The notes beneath the pieces were generated by a model. It made no database searches, had not been told where the DNA came from, and saw only the letters and a list, made by a program, of their open reading frames with translations. A stretch of DNA of 64,000 nucleotides from Coriolopsis trogii (taxonomy: Eukaryota; Basidiomycota; Agaricomycetes; Polyporales; Polyporaceae), in the NCBI GenBank assembly GCA_020543525.1, contig JAHYIO010000031.1, forward strand, positions 868,001 through 932,000, in the 5' to 3' direction. The position numbers and the translations under genes were made by a program. Positions within the stretch are counted from its first letter, which is position 1. Each line of letters begins with the position of its first letter. Below, in pieces: positions 18,946 to 31,049 of this stretch.

Positions 18946-21900
18946 TTACGCCTCCGTCTCTCCTGCCGATTTTCCCGCGCCTTCCTGCTCAGTCGACCGC
19001 GGCCCCTCGCTCTCGCCCTCGCCCGCCCCGTCGACGATCGTCTTCCACCGACGCTCGACCTCCGCCCCATCAGTTTCCCCGAGCACGCTCCGCGCCCGCG
19101 CAATGACTCCAACCGCCTCCCTTCCGTGCCCGCTCCGCAGCAGCCACGAGGCCCACGCGACCGTCGCCCCCACCCCATCCTTCTCTCGCCAAAACTCGTA
19201 GACCGTCCGGAGCACGCGCTCGTCGTCGTGCCCAGAATCGCAGCCGCTGCGTGACGGTGCCCGGCCGTTCGCAGCAGGAGCAGCCCCACGTGGACGCGCA
19301 CTAGCGACACGGCTAGAGCGGGTGGTGCCGTCCGGGTGCGCACCCGACCCCCACTCCGCCTCCTGCCTGAACACTTCGGCCCACACCCGCGCGGTGGGGA
19401 CGTGCGCAGTTCCGATCCGCCGCACGCGTGCGAGGCGCGCGTCTAGGACTCGTTCGTTCGGGCAAGGCTTGAGGCTATCGCCATGTCGCGAATAGGGCTG
19501 CGCATGAGCTGGCTCGTCGTCAGTATCGACCCCGATGTCGATGTCGACGTCAAGCCTGCTGCGTGGGCCAGCCGGCGGTAGTGAGGCCGTTAGCGCACGG
19601 TGGGACGCGGCTGCGTACCGTATCAGGAGCGCCTCGTGGACCGCGCCCGCCGCCGCCGGCTCCTTGATAAGCTGGCTCTCGTGAAGCAGATGCTGTGCAG
19701 TCGAGATGGGTGGAATGAGGACCGCACCGGTGCCATGCCGGACACGGGATCGGAGTAAACGAACGGATTCGGATCGTCAGTGCGCCGGGTCGAACGTGAC
19801 GGCCTCGTTCGTGAACAGTACGCACCTCGAGCAGTCCAACTTCCACGTCACCCTCGGTCGTGCTTGGTGAAGGTCGGTTCGCCGGATCGAGGCCCCAGAG
19901 CCAGACGCTCTCCGTGCCCGCCCCAGCGACGTGTTTTCTCGCCTCTGCCCATGTCCGTATGGTGTCCTCACCGTCGGCAAACTGCTTCTCTGCGCCAAGC
20001 CGCGCGAGCCATACAGACGAGCTCGTCGGTGCTTTCGCCGTGTGCTTGCGCGCAGCACGCATGATTTTTTCGGGCGTGTTCACTCTGGGGGGAAGTAGCT
20101 CGCTGCCGAGCGTCGCGTGGTACGAGACCAGCAACCGTATGTGCGCCGCGAGCAGCCCAGGCGGTACAGGGCCCGAATGCTGCTGGATCAAAAGATGGAG
20201 GGACGTGATCAGGTATGCTTTCTGTTGGAGGGAGGAAGAAGACGTCAGTACGAGGACACCCCATATGGACAGTACGAAAGTGAATGATCGACCGCATGAG
20301 ACGAAATGAGGTCGAAGTGCAGACTCAATACGCGATCGAAAATGCCAGGAATAGGCGTGTGTATGCCGCAAGACGTGGTGAGACTATCGAAGGCGCGATG
20401 CTTCCTGCGAGCAGATATGTGATAGGATCGGAACGAGAGTGGCAGGAAACTCGCAGGATGCGGAAGCTCGGTCCCACAGGAGAGCCGTGAGGAGGCCGCA
20501 AGGAACAACACATTGGCCAAACAAGAAAGGTATGGCAAAAACTCACCAGGCTGTCGTCGGCGTCTTGCCGGCACCGTTCTTCAACAAAGTCGGCGTACAT
20601 GTCCGCTAAGTCTGGATGCGCCCCGCCGTCACGTTTGACCACTTCGAGTAGCTTGTCATTCGCAATCTTCAATGCATCGACGAGAGGTTCTCCAGCAAGC
20701 TCTGGCCTGAGATGCCGTGTTGCCGAAAGTTTGATAGCAGCAGGAAGAGACGGTAATGTTTCACGGAGGTGTGCATGTAGGTGGTCGAGAAGAGACTCGC
20801 GCAGTGATGGAGAAGGGTAGGCGGATATTAGGTCGTGCAAAGATGTGAACAGCTCAATTCTCGGAATCGCTGAGGAGAACGATCGAGCCTTGGTCAGTCT
20901 TCACGGTATACTCCCATGGTGAGGTTGATCGTACGCCGCACCTTTCACAGCACTCGAGATCACAGACTTGACGATAGCCCCTTCCATGATCTGTTTCCGC
21001 GCAGCCTCGTCTTCGCCCTCTTCCTCGTCGACATCCATGCGCATAGAGCTGCCGTTCTCGTCCCCCTCTCCCAGCCCACTGTAAGGGTCGATTGCCTCCG
21101 TTCCATTCTCGCCCTCCCCGATATCTTTGCCCTTGCCCTTGACGTCGATTCCCAAGACGCTCCATCGACGTCTCAAGCTCTCGACAAAGCCCATCTCCAT
21201 TCGCACGTACTCTCGCCACATCTCGACGCTGTCCGCATTCAGCCGGAGCCCGCGCTGCAACAGCGTCCGCGCCGCGGTGGGTGAAAGATGCTCCAGCTCG
21301 TGCGACGCGGCGAGGACATAGAGAGCAGGTACGTTGGGGTGTAGTTGCAGGGCACTGATGGCGAGTCAGGGGAAAGAACGGGTGCCGCGACTGGGGCAAG
21401 ACTGACCGTGCGGTAATACGTCCGACGAGCGCACGCGCCCCTTCTTTCTTTGCGAGCTGGATGTACTGTATCCAGAGACCGACGTCGCCCTTGAACTTCT
21501 TCAGCGCACGCTCGAATATCTGAAACTGCCGTCGGACGAGCGCAAAGTCAGAGACTGACGGCGGGCCCTTCGGTAATTCTAGGCAGGGAGGAAGCGGTTC
21601 ATGAAAAGGCCATAGATGTCACGAAGGGCATACACACTTAGTCTTTCCGCCCGCTTCTTCCGCAACGCCTCCAGACTCATCTCGTAAGTCGCGTACCGGA
21701 GGTAGTCGCTCTTCTTGGGAATGCGACGCACGAGTGCGGTTTCAAAAGTGGTCCGCTTTTGCATTATCTGCCTCACTTCTTTCTGCGCGCGTCACACTGA
21801 CGGTCAATTACAACGTCGTCCGATGATGATGAACCGCAGTGTCAATGAATGCGCACCTGAGTGAACAGACCCTTCTGGACAAGGTCCTTGAGCTCAGCGA

Positions 21901-21983
21901 GCATCTGGGCATGTCGTCAGTCACATACACTTGGAGCACTGCTGAGCACACACCTGCTCCTGCTGAAACTGTACTCTCTCCAT
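18946..21983 (-). CDS. U3 snoRNP-associated protein Utp6 (HAT repeats)
   Basis: Component of the UtpB part of the small-subunit processome, acting in the nucleolus on the 18S precursor rRNA. Eight exons on the minus strand (21983-21954, 21904-21857, 21782-21638, 21578-21407, 21354-20942, 20869-20547, 20221-19826, 19692-18946) give 757 residues, somewhat longer than yeast or human Utp6. The N-terminus MERVQFQQEQMLAELKDLVQ, then KGLFTQKEVRQIMQKRTTFE and KKSDYLRYATYEMSLEALRK, are diagnostic. Half-a-TPR repeats follow (FERALKKFKGDVGLWIQYI, TLLQRGLRLNADSVEMWREY, and RTVYEFWREKDG near the end). An acidic insert (MDVDEEEGEDE) lies near the middle and a charged tail at the C-terminus. Introns are 49-326 nt; the 326-nt intron between exons 6 and 7 is long for this window and the weakest call. 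It faces the gene at 22345. Confidence 0.9.
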
Positions 21984-22344
21984 TTCGCCTCCGTTGAATG
22001 CTTAGAACCACAGTGAAGTGCAAAGTTTGTGTCGAGGCAGAGTAGCATAGGCGCTTGAATGACCTTGCAGTAAATTCTTGCTCATCACGTGCTCCTGATA
22101 TAGCGGAGCCACAACACAGATTCTTGCCACCCAAATATCCAGCTAGTTGATTCGCCTACTTGTGATACTCGGAGAATGTACTCATTGTGCCACACACAAG
22201 GCGCCATACAATGAAGATGCCGCAGTGACGAGGGGCGATTCCTCACACTACTGGTCGTGCCGAATCGCAGACGCGGAGTTGGGAGGTCCGCCCGAGGCGC
22301 CGGCGGTGAGCTCACCGTTCGTTTCTTACTCCCCCACCACCACC
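21984..22344. promoter_or_regulatory. Divergent promoter, UTP6 / 22345 gene
   Basis: These 361 bp separate two start codons facing away from each other and must serve both genes. The word tgatatagcggagccacaac and the poly-C tract before 22345 are visible, but no motif can be assigned. Confidence 0.45.
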
Positions 22345-23826
22345 ATGCCTCCCAAACCACATCGGCCAAGCGGTCAGGTCCGCTCGCACTCCCGCTCTTC
22401 ATCTGGCGGCAGCTCTTCAAAGCTCGGTCTCAATCTCCAATTCACTCAGAAAGACCCACCGCCCCCGCGAGTCAATGATAAAGGAAAGAAGTCTGCGCAT
22501 CTTCATCACGAGGTACGTCTCGTTATGTGCGGTTACTCTTACACCCAGTGCCTCACATGATTTTTCCTGGGACGCACATAGCCAGCAACGCGAGCCGCCA
22601 ATGCCCAGTTTATGAGGTCCAATAGCGGCATCCGCGTTCATTCCAGGGAGAACATCCAGCCTGCGGCTTTACGTCGGGCACCTACCCCCAATACCGCCGC
22701 GAAGCAGAACGGAGCCAAAACGAAAGTTGACTTTTCCATATCCAACGAAGGCGAGGACGATGATGAGTGGGTGTCAAGCGAGAGTGGGGCGGCGACACCC
22801 AACAACGAATCAGACGCAGAGACTACTCCGATCGAGCAGGCCAAGCAGTTTATTGCAACGCACCCCGCGCCTGTGATACCGGTCGAGCACGCTCAGGTGA
22901 ACGCCACTGCTGGTCACGATGTCGCGACGCCGAAAGCCGTACCCCCTTCTTTGCCTCGTGTTGATACCGCGCGCCCCTCTCAACCTCCTCCTACTCCGAC
23001 TGCGCGCGATTACGCTCCTCAGGAGGCGAAGCTGCAGAGAGAATCTTCCTCCCGACAGCTCTCAAGTGATCTGCAGCGTCCCCAAGTGGCAATCCAGATC
23101 TCTACTCCCACCCCTCCTGTGAGCAAGGCGCTTTCAGAAACTCACTCTCCGCCACGACGGTCCCCGGACATTGACTACGCCAACAAGCGACAGAGTATGA
23201 CCCGTCCGCCGTCCACACATTCCGTGACCTCCCCTACGTTGAGGCCTCATCCGCTCATCCGAGGTCACTCGTACGGACAAGGCGCGTTTACGGCAAAACC
23301 CGCCCCTCTGACCACTATCATACCGGATGCTGCTTCTGGGCAGATGTCAACTGCGTCCTCCTCGCCGACGAGCCTCCGTGCTGGCTCCCCCACAAGTATA
23401 CGGACCGCATCTGCTGGATCTCCCAATCTATCGTCCCCCTCATCGTCATCTCCTGCGCATAAGCAATTGAGGCGTACATCGACATCCTCGGTCGCATCTA
23501 GTGCAACGATGCCCGTTCAGTCGTCTGCCAGCGATAAACCCTCCGGCCGATCTAACCACGATCGACAACGGACGCTCTCGACGATATCTTCTAGCTCCTC
23601 GATCGCGGCACTTACCAGCTTCGCGCTGCGCTCTACACCCTCCCCGCCGCGAACTCCGATTACCATCACTTCCCATTTCCCGCCTCAGGAGCAAGGCGCA
23701 GCGTTGGAGATGATTCATCCGCTACTTCCTCCGCCATACCTCAGCGCACACCTCACGGTGTTGGCGTACCGGAATCCGATTGCGGAGTCATATGACAGGG
23801 TCATTCGCGCGAAACAGCGGAGATGA
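22345..23826 (+). CDS. Disordered protein of unknown function, possibly Tco89-like
   Basis: Two exons, 22345-22512 and 22582-23826, give 470 residues. I do not recognise it with confidence. It is rich in Ser, Pro and Thr along its whole length. The only ordered-looking pieces are GGSSSKLGLNLQFTQKDPPP in exon 1, an acidic-aromatic motif EDDDEWVSSESGAATP near residue 102, a conserved-looking QFMRSNSGIRVHS, and the C-terminal EMIHPLLPPPYLSAHLTVLA block. The EWV-SSESG motif recalls the fungal TORC1 subunit Tco89 family, whose members are mostly disordered; this is a guess from memory of the motif. The start gives MPPKPHRPSGQVRSHSRSSS directly after a poly-C stretch. A nuclear or signalling scaffold is possible. 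Confidence 0.7.
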
Positions 23827-25521
23827 TTGTATGCCTTTGATGCTCAAGGTTGGGTCGGGAAATGTTTAGTGGGGTGGAATCTGGTGAGTTGCGGACTATG
23901 TGGCTTCTAGGTCGAGTTCTGATGTCCGGGCGTCCGCAGATGGCTATTCGTATCATCGTGAAATTGTGGACATTGGCTAGAAACATTGGCTTTGCGCATG
24001 CGTTATATTTATCCGCTACTGTAATCTGCTTTGCATACTTGATCGAAGGTCGCGGATGACGAAATGTTGTTCGAATATCTGAGCGCTGCGTCTTGCGTCT
24101 TATCGCACATGAAGTCACCTGCTCAAGAAGATCGATGGGTTGTTCTTTGTCATGGCGACATTGACCGCATTTCCCAGTATCTCTGCAGTTACCACTATGA
24201 CTGGGGTGGAAACTTGCGATCCCAGCAAGCACGAACGAGAAGTACGTCTGCGCTTCATTTTGCAGAATGGGCGTCATACGCTTATATGAAGTCTTAGGTT
24301 TTCACGCGAAGTGCTTGAATGTTCCTGGTCACTCCGCAACACATCTGTACCGCTATGTTAATCCGGAGTACTTTCCTAGGTAGCGTGCCCTACTGCTGAC
24401 AACGCCGCCGATGACGTCTCCCTCGAGACATCTTACCCGCAAGCCGGCGGCGTCGGGTTATCTTCGACATAGAAGGCCTTCTTGCATTCAACTCCTCGAA
24501 TGGCCACCGCGTGGAATCACGGATCGCAGACCCGTCCCATCCGTTCTCTAGCCTCGCCGCTGAGTTCGGAAGCGCGAGCGTCGTGATCCATGCCATCATC
24601 GAGAAGCCTGCCGGTGCGTGTCTGGACGCTGAGATGAGGTGAACGTGCTGCGCTCCGGGCTTCCTCGGGCGTGCGATGCTCGGACGCGGCGGATTTCGAT
24701 GTATGCGTGTACGTGCTTGTCAGTGTCTGTTAGACTCGGCGAACGTCTGGGTATGGAAGCCGTCGTCGGTCGTCGGTCGTCGGTCAGTGTCCTAAAGCCA
24801 AAATTTCGGGCGATGTCCCGCCGATGTGTTTGGAAGCTTCGGCTCAACTCTGGCAGCGATCGACGTGTGCACATGTGGTTGTGGTCAGAGTTGGCCAACG
24901 CCGCTGTACGCAGGAGCGAGCAGTGGACCCGAGTCGTACCGAGTTGCAACCTGCATGTCCCATGTGACAAAGTGCATCTTTTTATGCATGCGGGTATGCA
25001 GCGGTTTGTTTTCGTGGATATGGGGTGATCGCAAAGCGTTTCTGATCGCTCGTTGCTGCTTGAGCATTACGTGTCTCTACGTGTGGCCGCATGTGGAGGT
25101 GCGGTATCTTAGGATGTCTCAACGTCTGCTGCTTAGACCATGTGACAGCAACGTTCGAACTGGTGCGATGATCGTACACTTGAGCAGTAAAAAAAATATT
25201 TATCATGCATGTGGTCTTCGCTCTAAGGCGGGCTTTCCTCGGCATGCGAGGTAATACATAGGAAAGATCTTTCAATGACTCTCCTTCGCATGGATTTGTG
25301 AAGTTGATGTTATCGTGTCACTTATGAGCTGATAACCCTGCACCATCAGTGTCCGATACGCGCCGAGGGTATGTGTTGTATCTGCGGTAAATGATCCCCT
25401 GGGGGCGAACGCTCAATACGAAGTTCTCTATTGTGGAATTGGGTGAGCTCTACTTGTTCTGTACTTACTTAGTCGTCGCTGCTCAAACGTTTCTCAAACG
25501 TTAACAAAGTTAGATTGGTAC
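23827..25521. other. Gene-free 1.7 kb before tRNA-Arg
   Basis: No gene supported. It contains three exact copies of the heptamer cgtcggt at 24764-24784 and otherwise unique-looking sequence. Open frames (up to 158 codons on the minus strand at 23801-24277) show no domain. The first 200 bp should be the 3' UTR of the preceding gene. Confidence 0.5.
24764..24784. repeat. 7-bp tandem repeat (cgtcggt)x3
   Basis: Three perfect units of cgtcggt in a row in gene-free DNA. Too short to suggest a function. Confidence 0.7.
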
Positions 25522-25599
25522 GGCCGCCTGGCGTAATGGCAACGCGTCTGACTACGATGGGTAATCAGGAGATTGCAGGTTCGACCCCTGCGGTGGTCA
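25522..25599 (+). tRNA. tRNA-Arg (anticodon ACG) with 6-nt intron, second copy
   Basis: Identical over all 78 bases, including the six-base intron TGGGTA, to the gene at 5039-5116 but on the opposite strand. Flanks differ from the first base outside apart from one shared T at the 3' side, so this is a gene copy kept by selection or gene conversion, not part of a larger duplication. A T4 run follows 10 bp downstream. It lies about 400 bp before isoleucyl-tRNA synthetase. Confidence 0.93.
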
Positions 25600-25609
25600 T
25601 AGGATTAGA

Positions 25610-25613
25610 TTTT
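25610..25613 (+). terminator. Pol III terminator of second tRNA-Arg
   Basis: TTTT, eleven bases after the tRNA 3' end, is the first run of four T and the expected RNA polymerase III stop; a second T-rich run follows near 25618. Confidence 0.6.
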
Positions 25614-25685
25614 CTTATTTTTGGTAATTGTGTTTTGTTCCCTAAACACTCCAGAGTTGAGTTCACTTATCTTGAGTCGATGTGT

Positions 25686-25712
25686 ATTGTGATTGTGATT
25701 GTGATTGTGATT
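25686..25712. repeat. 6-bp tandem repeat (attgtg)n
   Basis: Four and a half units of attgtg between the second tRNA gene and the ILS1 start. Likely within the ILS1 promoter region. Confidence 0.7.
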
Positions 25713-26008
25713 GCTGTGGTTGGGAACTTGTTGTGCGCAGGCTCATTCCCGTAAGTTGTAGCGCCCAGATGTTAGATCTGAGATGAATCCGATCGGAAGA
25801 GCGCCTATCTACGGCGAGAAAGTGAGAGTGGTCGATATTGACTCGTGCAAGACTCATCTCAGCTTGCCTTCAGACCCTTCTATCTCGAATCTTACATCTG
25901 CATCGGAGAGCTCCTGCTCTCTCTGAGCTACTCGAGAACATGGCGTTTCCTCCCCACAATCGCAAGTGCAACATCCGCGTCTAATCTGCGCGCAAGCTGA
26001 CCTCGGCT

Positions 26009-29000
26009 ATGCTAGTATCTGCGCCCTTTAACTTCCCCAAGGAGGAGGAGAAAGTCATCGCCTACTGGAGAGAGATCGATGCTTTTCAGACAAGTTTGAA
26101 GCTTTCTGAAGGCAAGCCGGAGTACACCTTCTACGATGGCCCGCCGTTCGCAACTGGACTTCCGCACTACGGGCATTTGCTTGCTGGGACTATCAAGGTG
26201 CGTCCTCGCTTTCATCCCTGGCAAAACGAATGACTCATACCGAGTCAATTCATTAGGACATCGTAACTCGGCATGCCCATGTCACTGGACACCATGTTGT
26301 TCGACGCTTCGGCTGGGACACACATGGTCTACCCGTCGAGCACGAAATCGACAAGAGGCTGGGGATTACTGGCCGCGACGACGTTATGAAGATGGGGATT
26401 GCAAAGTACAACGAGGAGTGTCGCTCTATCGTCATGCGCTACGCGTCCGAATGGCGCGCTACTGTTGAGCGGATGGGTCGATGGATTGACTTCGACAACG
26501 ACTACAAGACCTTGAACCCTACGTTTATGGAGAGTGTGTGGTGGGCGTTCAAGACGCTATATGACAAGGGTCAAGTGTATCGCGGGCTTCGCGTCATGCC
26601 TTATTCGACAGGTTGCACAACGCCGCTTTCCAATTTCGAAGCGGGCCTCGCATTCAAGGATGTGAACGACCCGTCCATCACTGTCGCCTTTCCCCTCGTA
26701 GACGATCGGACCACGTCCCTGCTAGCATGGACGACGACACCATGGACTTTGCCGTCCAATCTTGCTCTTTGCGTCCATCCTGACTTCACGTACGTGAAGA
26801 TCTTCGACGAGCAACACAACCAAAACTTCATTCTCCACGAGGGACTTTTGCGCACGCTGTACAAAGATCCCAAGAAAGCCAAGTTCAAGAAGCTCGCGAC
26901 GTACAAGGGTTCGGACATGAAAGGATGGAGATATGTCCCGATGTTCGAGTATTTCACGGACCAGGTGCGTGGCAAGGACTACTTTGTGCCTACTGTCAAT
27001 CTGAAAATCACAGTAGTTTGAAGACAGGGCTTTCCGTGTCGTCACGGATACCTATGTGACCGCAGAGGACGGTACAGGCATAGTTCACCAGGCACCAGCC
27101 TTCGGTGAGGACGATCACCGTGTCGCGATTGCACACGGCATCCTCCAACCTGAAGACATGCCACCCTGCCCTATCGATGATGCCGGTCGATTCACTTCAG
27201 AAGTCGTCGACTTCGCAGGCCAGTATATCAAGGTAAATATCGTGCTGCGTTGTAGTGATGGTGGCTCATTATTCCGTAGACCGCCGACAAGGAGATCCAA
27301 AAAGCTATGAAGAACAAGGGTCGTCTCATTGTTCAATCGACGTTGACGCACTCATACCCGTTCTGTTGGAGGTGTGTGGTTTCGGCACCTGATTAGCGTG
27401 GACGCGAGACTCACTACATATACGCTGATAGGTCTGGTACTCCTCTGATCTATCGGGCTATCCCCGCGTGGTTTGTCCGAGTCGCGCCTATCGTTGACCA
27501 GCTGGTTGCAAATAACAAGGAGACACGATGGGTACCCCAAAACGTCGGTGAAGGCCGGTTCGGTAACTGGATTGCCAATGCTCGCGATTGGAATATCTCC
27601 AGGAATCGTTACTGGGGTACGCCGATCCCGCTTTGGGCGAGCGAGGACTTTGAGGAGGTTTGTACACAGTGTTTTGCTCGCGCCTCCTGCGTACTCATCG
27701 CATTTGGGCGCACCACTAGATAATACCAGTCGGCTCCATCGAGGAGCTGGAGAGGTTGTCTGGCGTAAAGGGCATCACCGACCTCCATCGCGACAAAATC
27801 GACCATATCACCATCCCGTCGCAGAAAGGCAAAGGTCAGCTCAAACGTGTCGAAGAGGTGTTCGACTGTTGGTTTGAGTCCGGCAGGCGAGTAGCGTCTC
27901 ATCGCGACTCTCCCTTTGTTGCTCCTGTATGCTGATGACAGGCGATGTATAGTATGCCATACGCGCAGGCTCACTATCCTTTTGAGAACAAGGACGTCTT
28001 TGAGGGCAACTTCCCCGGCGACTTCATCTGCGAAGGTATTGACCAGACCCGTGGTTGGTTCTACACGCTACTTGTTCTTGGAACACATCTGTTCGGCAAG
28101 GCGCCATGGAAGAACCTCATCGTAACTGGTCTCGTTCTGGCGGAGTAGGTGCATTGACTGTCACGCGAAGGACGCGCTACTGACATGTTCGACTTTCGCA
28201 GGGACGGGAAGAAGATGAGTAAGAGCCTGAAGAACTACCCTGATCCGAACCACATCATCGACCAGTACGGTGCGGACGCCACAAGGTATATTTTAGTCTC
28301 TGTCACGCGATGATAGCGACTGAGCAATTTCATTAGGATGTTCCTCGTGAACTCACCCATTGTACGCGGTGATAACCTTCGCTTCCGCGAAGCCGGTGTT
28401 CGCGAGGTCATCTCGCGCGTCCTCCTCCCTTGGCTCAACTCGTTCCGCTTCTTCCTTGGGCAGGCTGCGTTACTCCAAAAGACGACAGGTCGCGAGTTCT
28501 TCTATGACCCGCACAAACCTCTGTCTCAGAACGTTATGGACCGCTGGATTCTGGCCCGGTGCCAGTCGCTCATCCGCCTCGTGCGTGCAGAGATGGCGGC
28601 ATACCGCTTGTATACCATCATTCCTCGCCTGCTCGACCTGGTCGATGAGTTGACGAATTGGTACATTCGCTTCAACCGGAGACGACTGAAGGGCGAAGAT
28701 GGCGAAGAGGACACTGTAGCTGCACTGAACACGCTCTTCGAGACACTCCTTACGCTCTGCCAGACCATGGTACGTCTGTCCGGTTCGCGGGATTTCTATG
28801 CAAATATTGATGTTGCCGGTTAGTCCTCCTACACGCCGTTCATGACCGAGAACATCTATCAAGGCCTACGACCTTTCATGCGTGAGACCACGGGGGCGGA
28901 TATGCGCTCTATCCACTTCCTGCCCTTCCCTGAAGTCAAGGAGGAGTACTTTGACGAGGTTATCGAAAGGAAGGTCAAACGGATGCAGACCGTCATCGAA

Positions 29001-29801
29001 CTCACTCGCAACGTGCGTGAAAAGCACAGTCTGTCTCTCAAGGTATGTGGAATTCGACTCTGTAAACCCCTAGTACGAGGACTAATGTGTGTATGACAGA
29101 CTCCACTGCAGGAGCTTCTTGTCTTCCACGCCGACCCCCAGTACCTGGAGGACGTGAAGGAGCTCCAGCGCTACGTGCAATCGGAGCTGAACGTCCGCGA
29201 CGTCGTCTTCACCTCCGACGAGGCTGCTGCGGGTGTGAAATACCGCGCGGTCGCCGATTGGGCCGTCCTCGGGCGAAAGCTGCGGAAGGACCTTGGTCGC
29301 GTCAAGAACGCGCTGCCCAAAGTCGCGAGCGAGGATGTGCGCAAGTACGTCGAGACGGGCAAGCTTACCGTCGACGGCATCGAGCTCGTCGCTGGTGACC
29401 TCGCCGTCCAGCGGTACATCGAGCTCCCGGAGCAGACGGAGGGCGGGTCGGGCCAACACGCCACGAACACGGACAACGAGGTTGTCGTCCGGCTCGACAT
29501 CACTGTCCATCCCGAGCTGCAGACGGAGTATCTTGCCCGCGAGTACATCAATCGTGTGCAGAAGCTCCGGAAACGGGCGGGACTGCAGGCGACGGACGAC
29601 GTGGATGTGTATCACTCGTTTGAGGCGGGCACTGGGGACGACTTGCGTGCTGCTGTTAATGCGTACGTCGAGGTCATCGAGCGGACCGTCAGGAGTGTGC
29701 CGCGGGACGTCATCCAGCGCGGTGAAGGCAGGAAAGTGCTCGTGGAGGAGGAGCAGGAGATTGCAGACGTCAAGTTCACGCTTTCCTTGGCTTGGCGATA
29801 G
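26009..29801 (+). CDS. ILS1: Isoleucyl-tRNA synthetase, cytoplasmic
   Basis: Class I synthetase charging tRNA-Ile in the cytosol. Eleven exons: 26009-26197, 26257-26964, 27017-27232, 27280-27371, 27432-27657, 27720-27886, 27953-28144, 28202-28285, 28337-28769, 28824-29042, 29100-29801, for 1075 residues, within a few residues of yeast Ils1. Class I motifs are intact: PHYGHLL (HIGH, about 52-58) and [13 protein letters not shown] (KMSKS, 601-605). The editing-domain start ([15 protein letters not shown]), the [20 protein letters not shown] block and [14 protein letters not shown] are typical. Intron 6 (27887-27952) starts with GC, not GT; this choice keeps ESG-SMPY exact. Exon 6 begins at 27720 to give EEIIPVGSI, matching the family spacing. 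There is no N-terminal targeting peptide. The ATG at 26009 could follow an unseen upstream exon, but family alignment does not need one. Confidence 0.95.
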
Positions 29802-29948
29802 ATTTGTGTGTACGGTCACGAAGAAAAGCGAGATAGCAGTGTAATACAGTAGTGTGTGCATCTAGAATACAAGTGTAAGAGGGTCCCGGAGCGCGAAATA
29901 GATTATGTGCATCATGAAGGGGTCTGGTACTCGTCCCTTTGAGTGAGC

Positions 29949-30750
29949 TCATTTCTTCGTTGTGCCGAACCCAGCGAAGCCCATCATGGACATCATATCG
30001 TTCTCGTCCTGCTGCTCCGCCTTGGGTGCGCCAGCAGTGTCTTGGGCAAGCTCGACGCGCGCGCGTTCACGCAGCGCCTTCTTCGCCGCTTTCTTCTCCT
30101 CGCGGATGGCTGCTTCACGTTCTCGAATCTCAGCCAGCCGCTTCTCGAAGTCGAACTCTTTGGCAGAAGAGGCCTCGCGTGTCTTTTCGCGCAGGTAGGC
30201 TATCCGCGCGCGGACCTGCTCCACTGTAGACCGCTCGATCTTCGTTGTCTGGCCCAACGCGCGCAGATCTGGACGAGGTAGGGTGAGGGAGGGGGTCACG
30301 AACAGCTGGTGTGCAAAGACTCACGTGCACGTCCATTGATGTGGTCGAGGTACCCTGCGCTGTCCTTGTACGTGCGGTTACACGTCTCACAGTAAAACCC
30401 GGGTACCCCAGGCCCACGGTTCCCCGCGTTCTGCACGACCATAGTCTTTCCAAGGTTCTTTTCGAGGTCTAGAGAGCCCTCGCGCCGCTTCATGAGCTCC
30501 GTCGGTTTCGGGAGGTCATCTTTGCGACCTTTCCTGGGCTTCTTTCCTTCCGGAGTATAATTGAGGGTCGGAACGAGGGATAGAGCAGAGGATTGAATGC
30601 ACCTTGCTTCAGCCGCTCCTCGTTTTCCTGCATGCGCTCCTTCTCCTCTTGGTCGCGCTGTCGCGCCTTTTCGGCGTACTCTTCCTTGTCCCATTTCTTG
30701 CGGAAGTCTGTGTCGCCTGCGCGTGCGCCATATGCACCTTGTTTAGACAT
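29949..30750 (-). CDS. SNU23: U4/U6.U5 tri-snRNP protein Snu23 (ZMAT2)
   Basis: Spliceosome B-complex protein contacting the U6 snRNA/5' splice site region. Three exons on the minus strand, 30750-30603, 30546-30325 and 30268-29949, give 229 residues, close to human ZMAT2. The N-terminus DTDFRKKWDKEEYAEKA is the family start. A U1-type C2H2 zinc finger has Cys102, Cys105, His118 and His124 in FYCETCNRTYKDSAGYLDHI then NGRAH. Joining exons 2 and 3 at 30325/30268 produces that last His, which supports the splice. The tail ends MMSMMGFAGFGTTKK, matching the conserved MGF-x-GFG-x-x-KK end. Coils of Glu/Arg/Lys fill residues 140-200. It faces the F-box-like gene, 299 bp away, so they probably share a promoter region. 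Confidence 0.93.
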
Positions 30751-31049
30751 TGATGATACCTCGAGTGCGGATCTAGTGTGAAGGCTGGGCAGGGAAGGGA
30801 GACTAGAGAGCCAGCAGCGACAACGACGAGCGATACATCAAGTGCCCTCACAATGTCAATGTCATCATGGACTGCGAAAGTGTCAAGCGCCCAAGTACTC
30901 TCATTTATTTGGTCGTGTTAGGCAGGTGTTAGGTTTACAGTTAAAGCCGCTCTTGGGTCTGACAACACTGTAACTCGAGCTCTATCATCCCTGTACCCTC
31001 ATACAGTATCCACGGTCAGGTGAAATCGTCTAAGTGTCCCCAAATACTC
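30751..31049. promoter_or_regulatory. Divergent promoter, SNU23 / F-box-like gene
   Basis: About 300 bp between opposite start codons. No TATA box or known site is clear. Promoter role is inferred from position. Confidence 0.45.

Noticed and set aside
25939..26008. Upstream ATG (MAFPPHNRK) joined by an intron to ILS1
   Set aside because: The only donor (gtgcaa) puts the downstream sequence out of frame; ATG 26009 gives the expected family N-terminus.
29082..29861. 259-codon minus-strand open frame
   Set aside because: Antisense to the last exon of ILS1 and without domain features.
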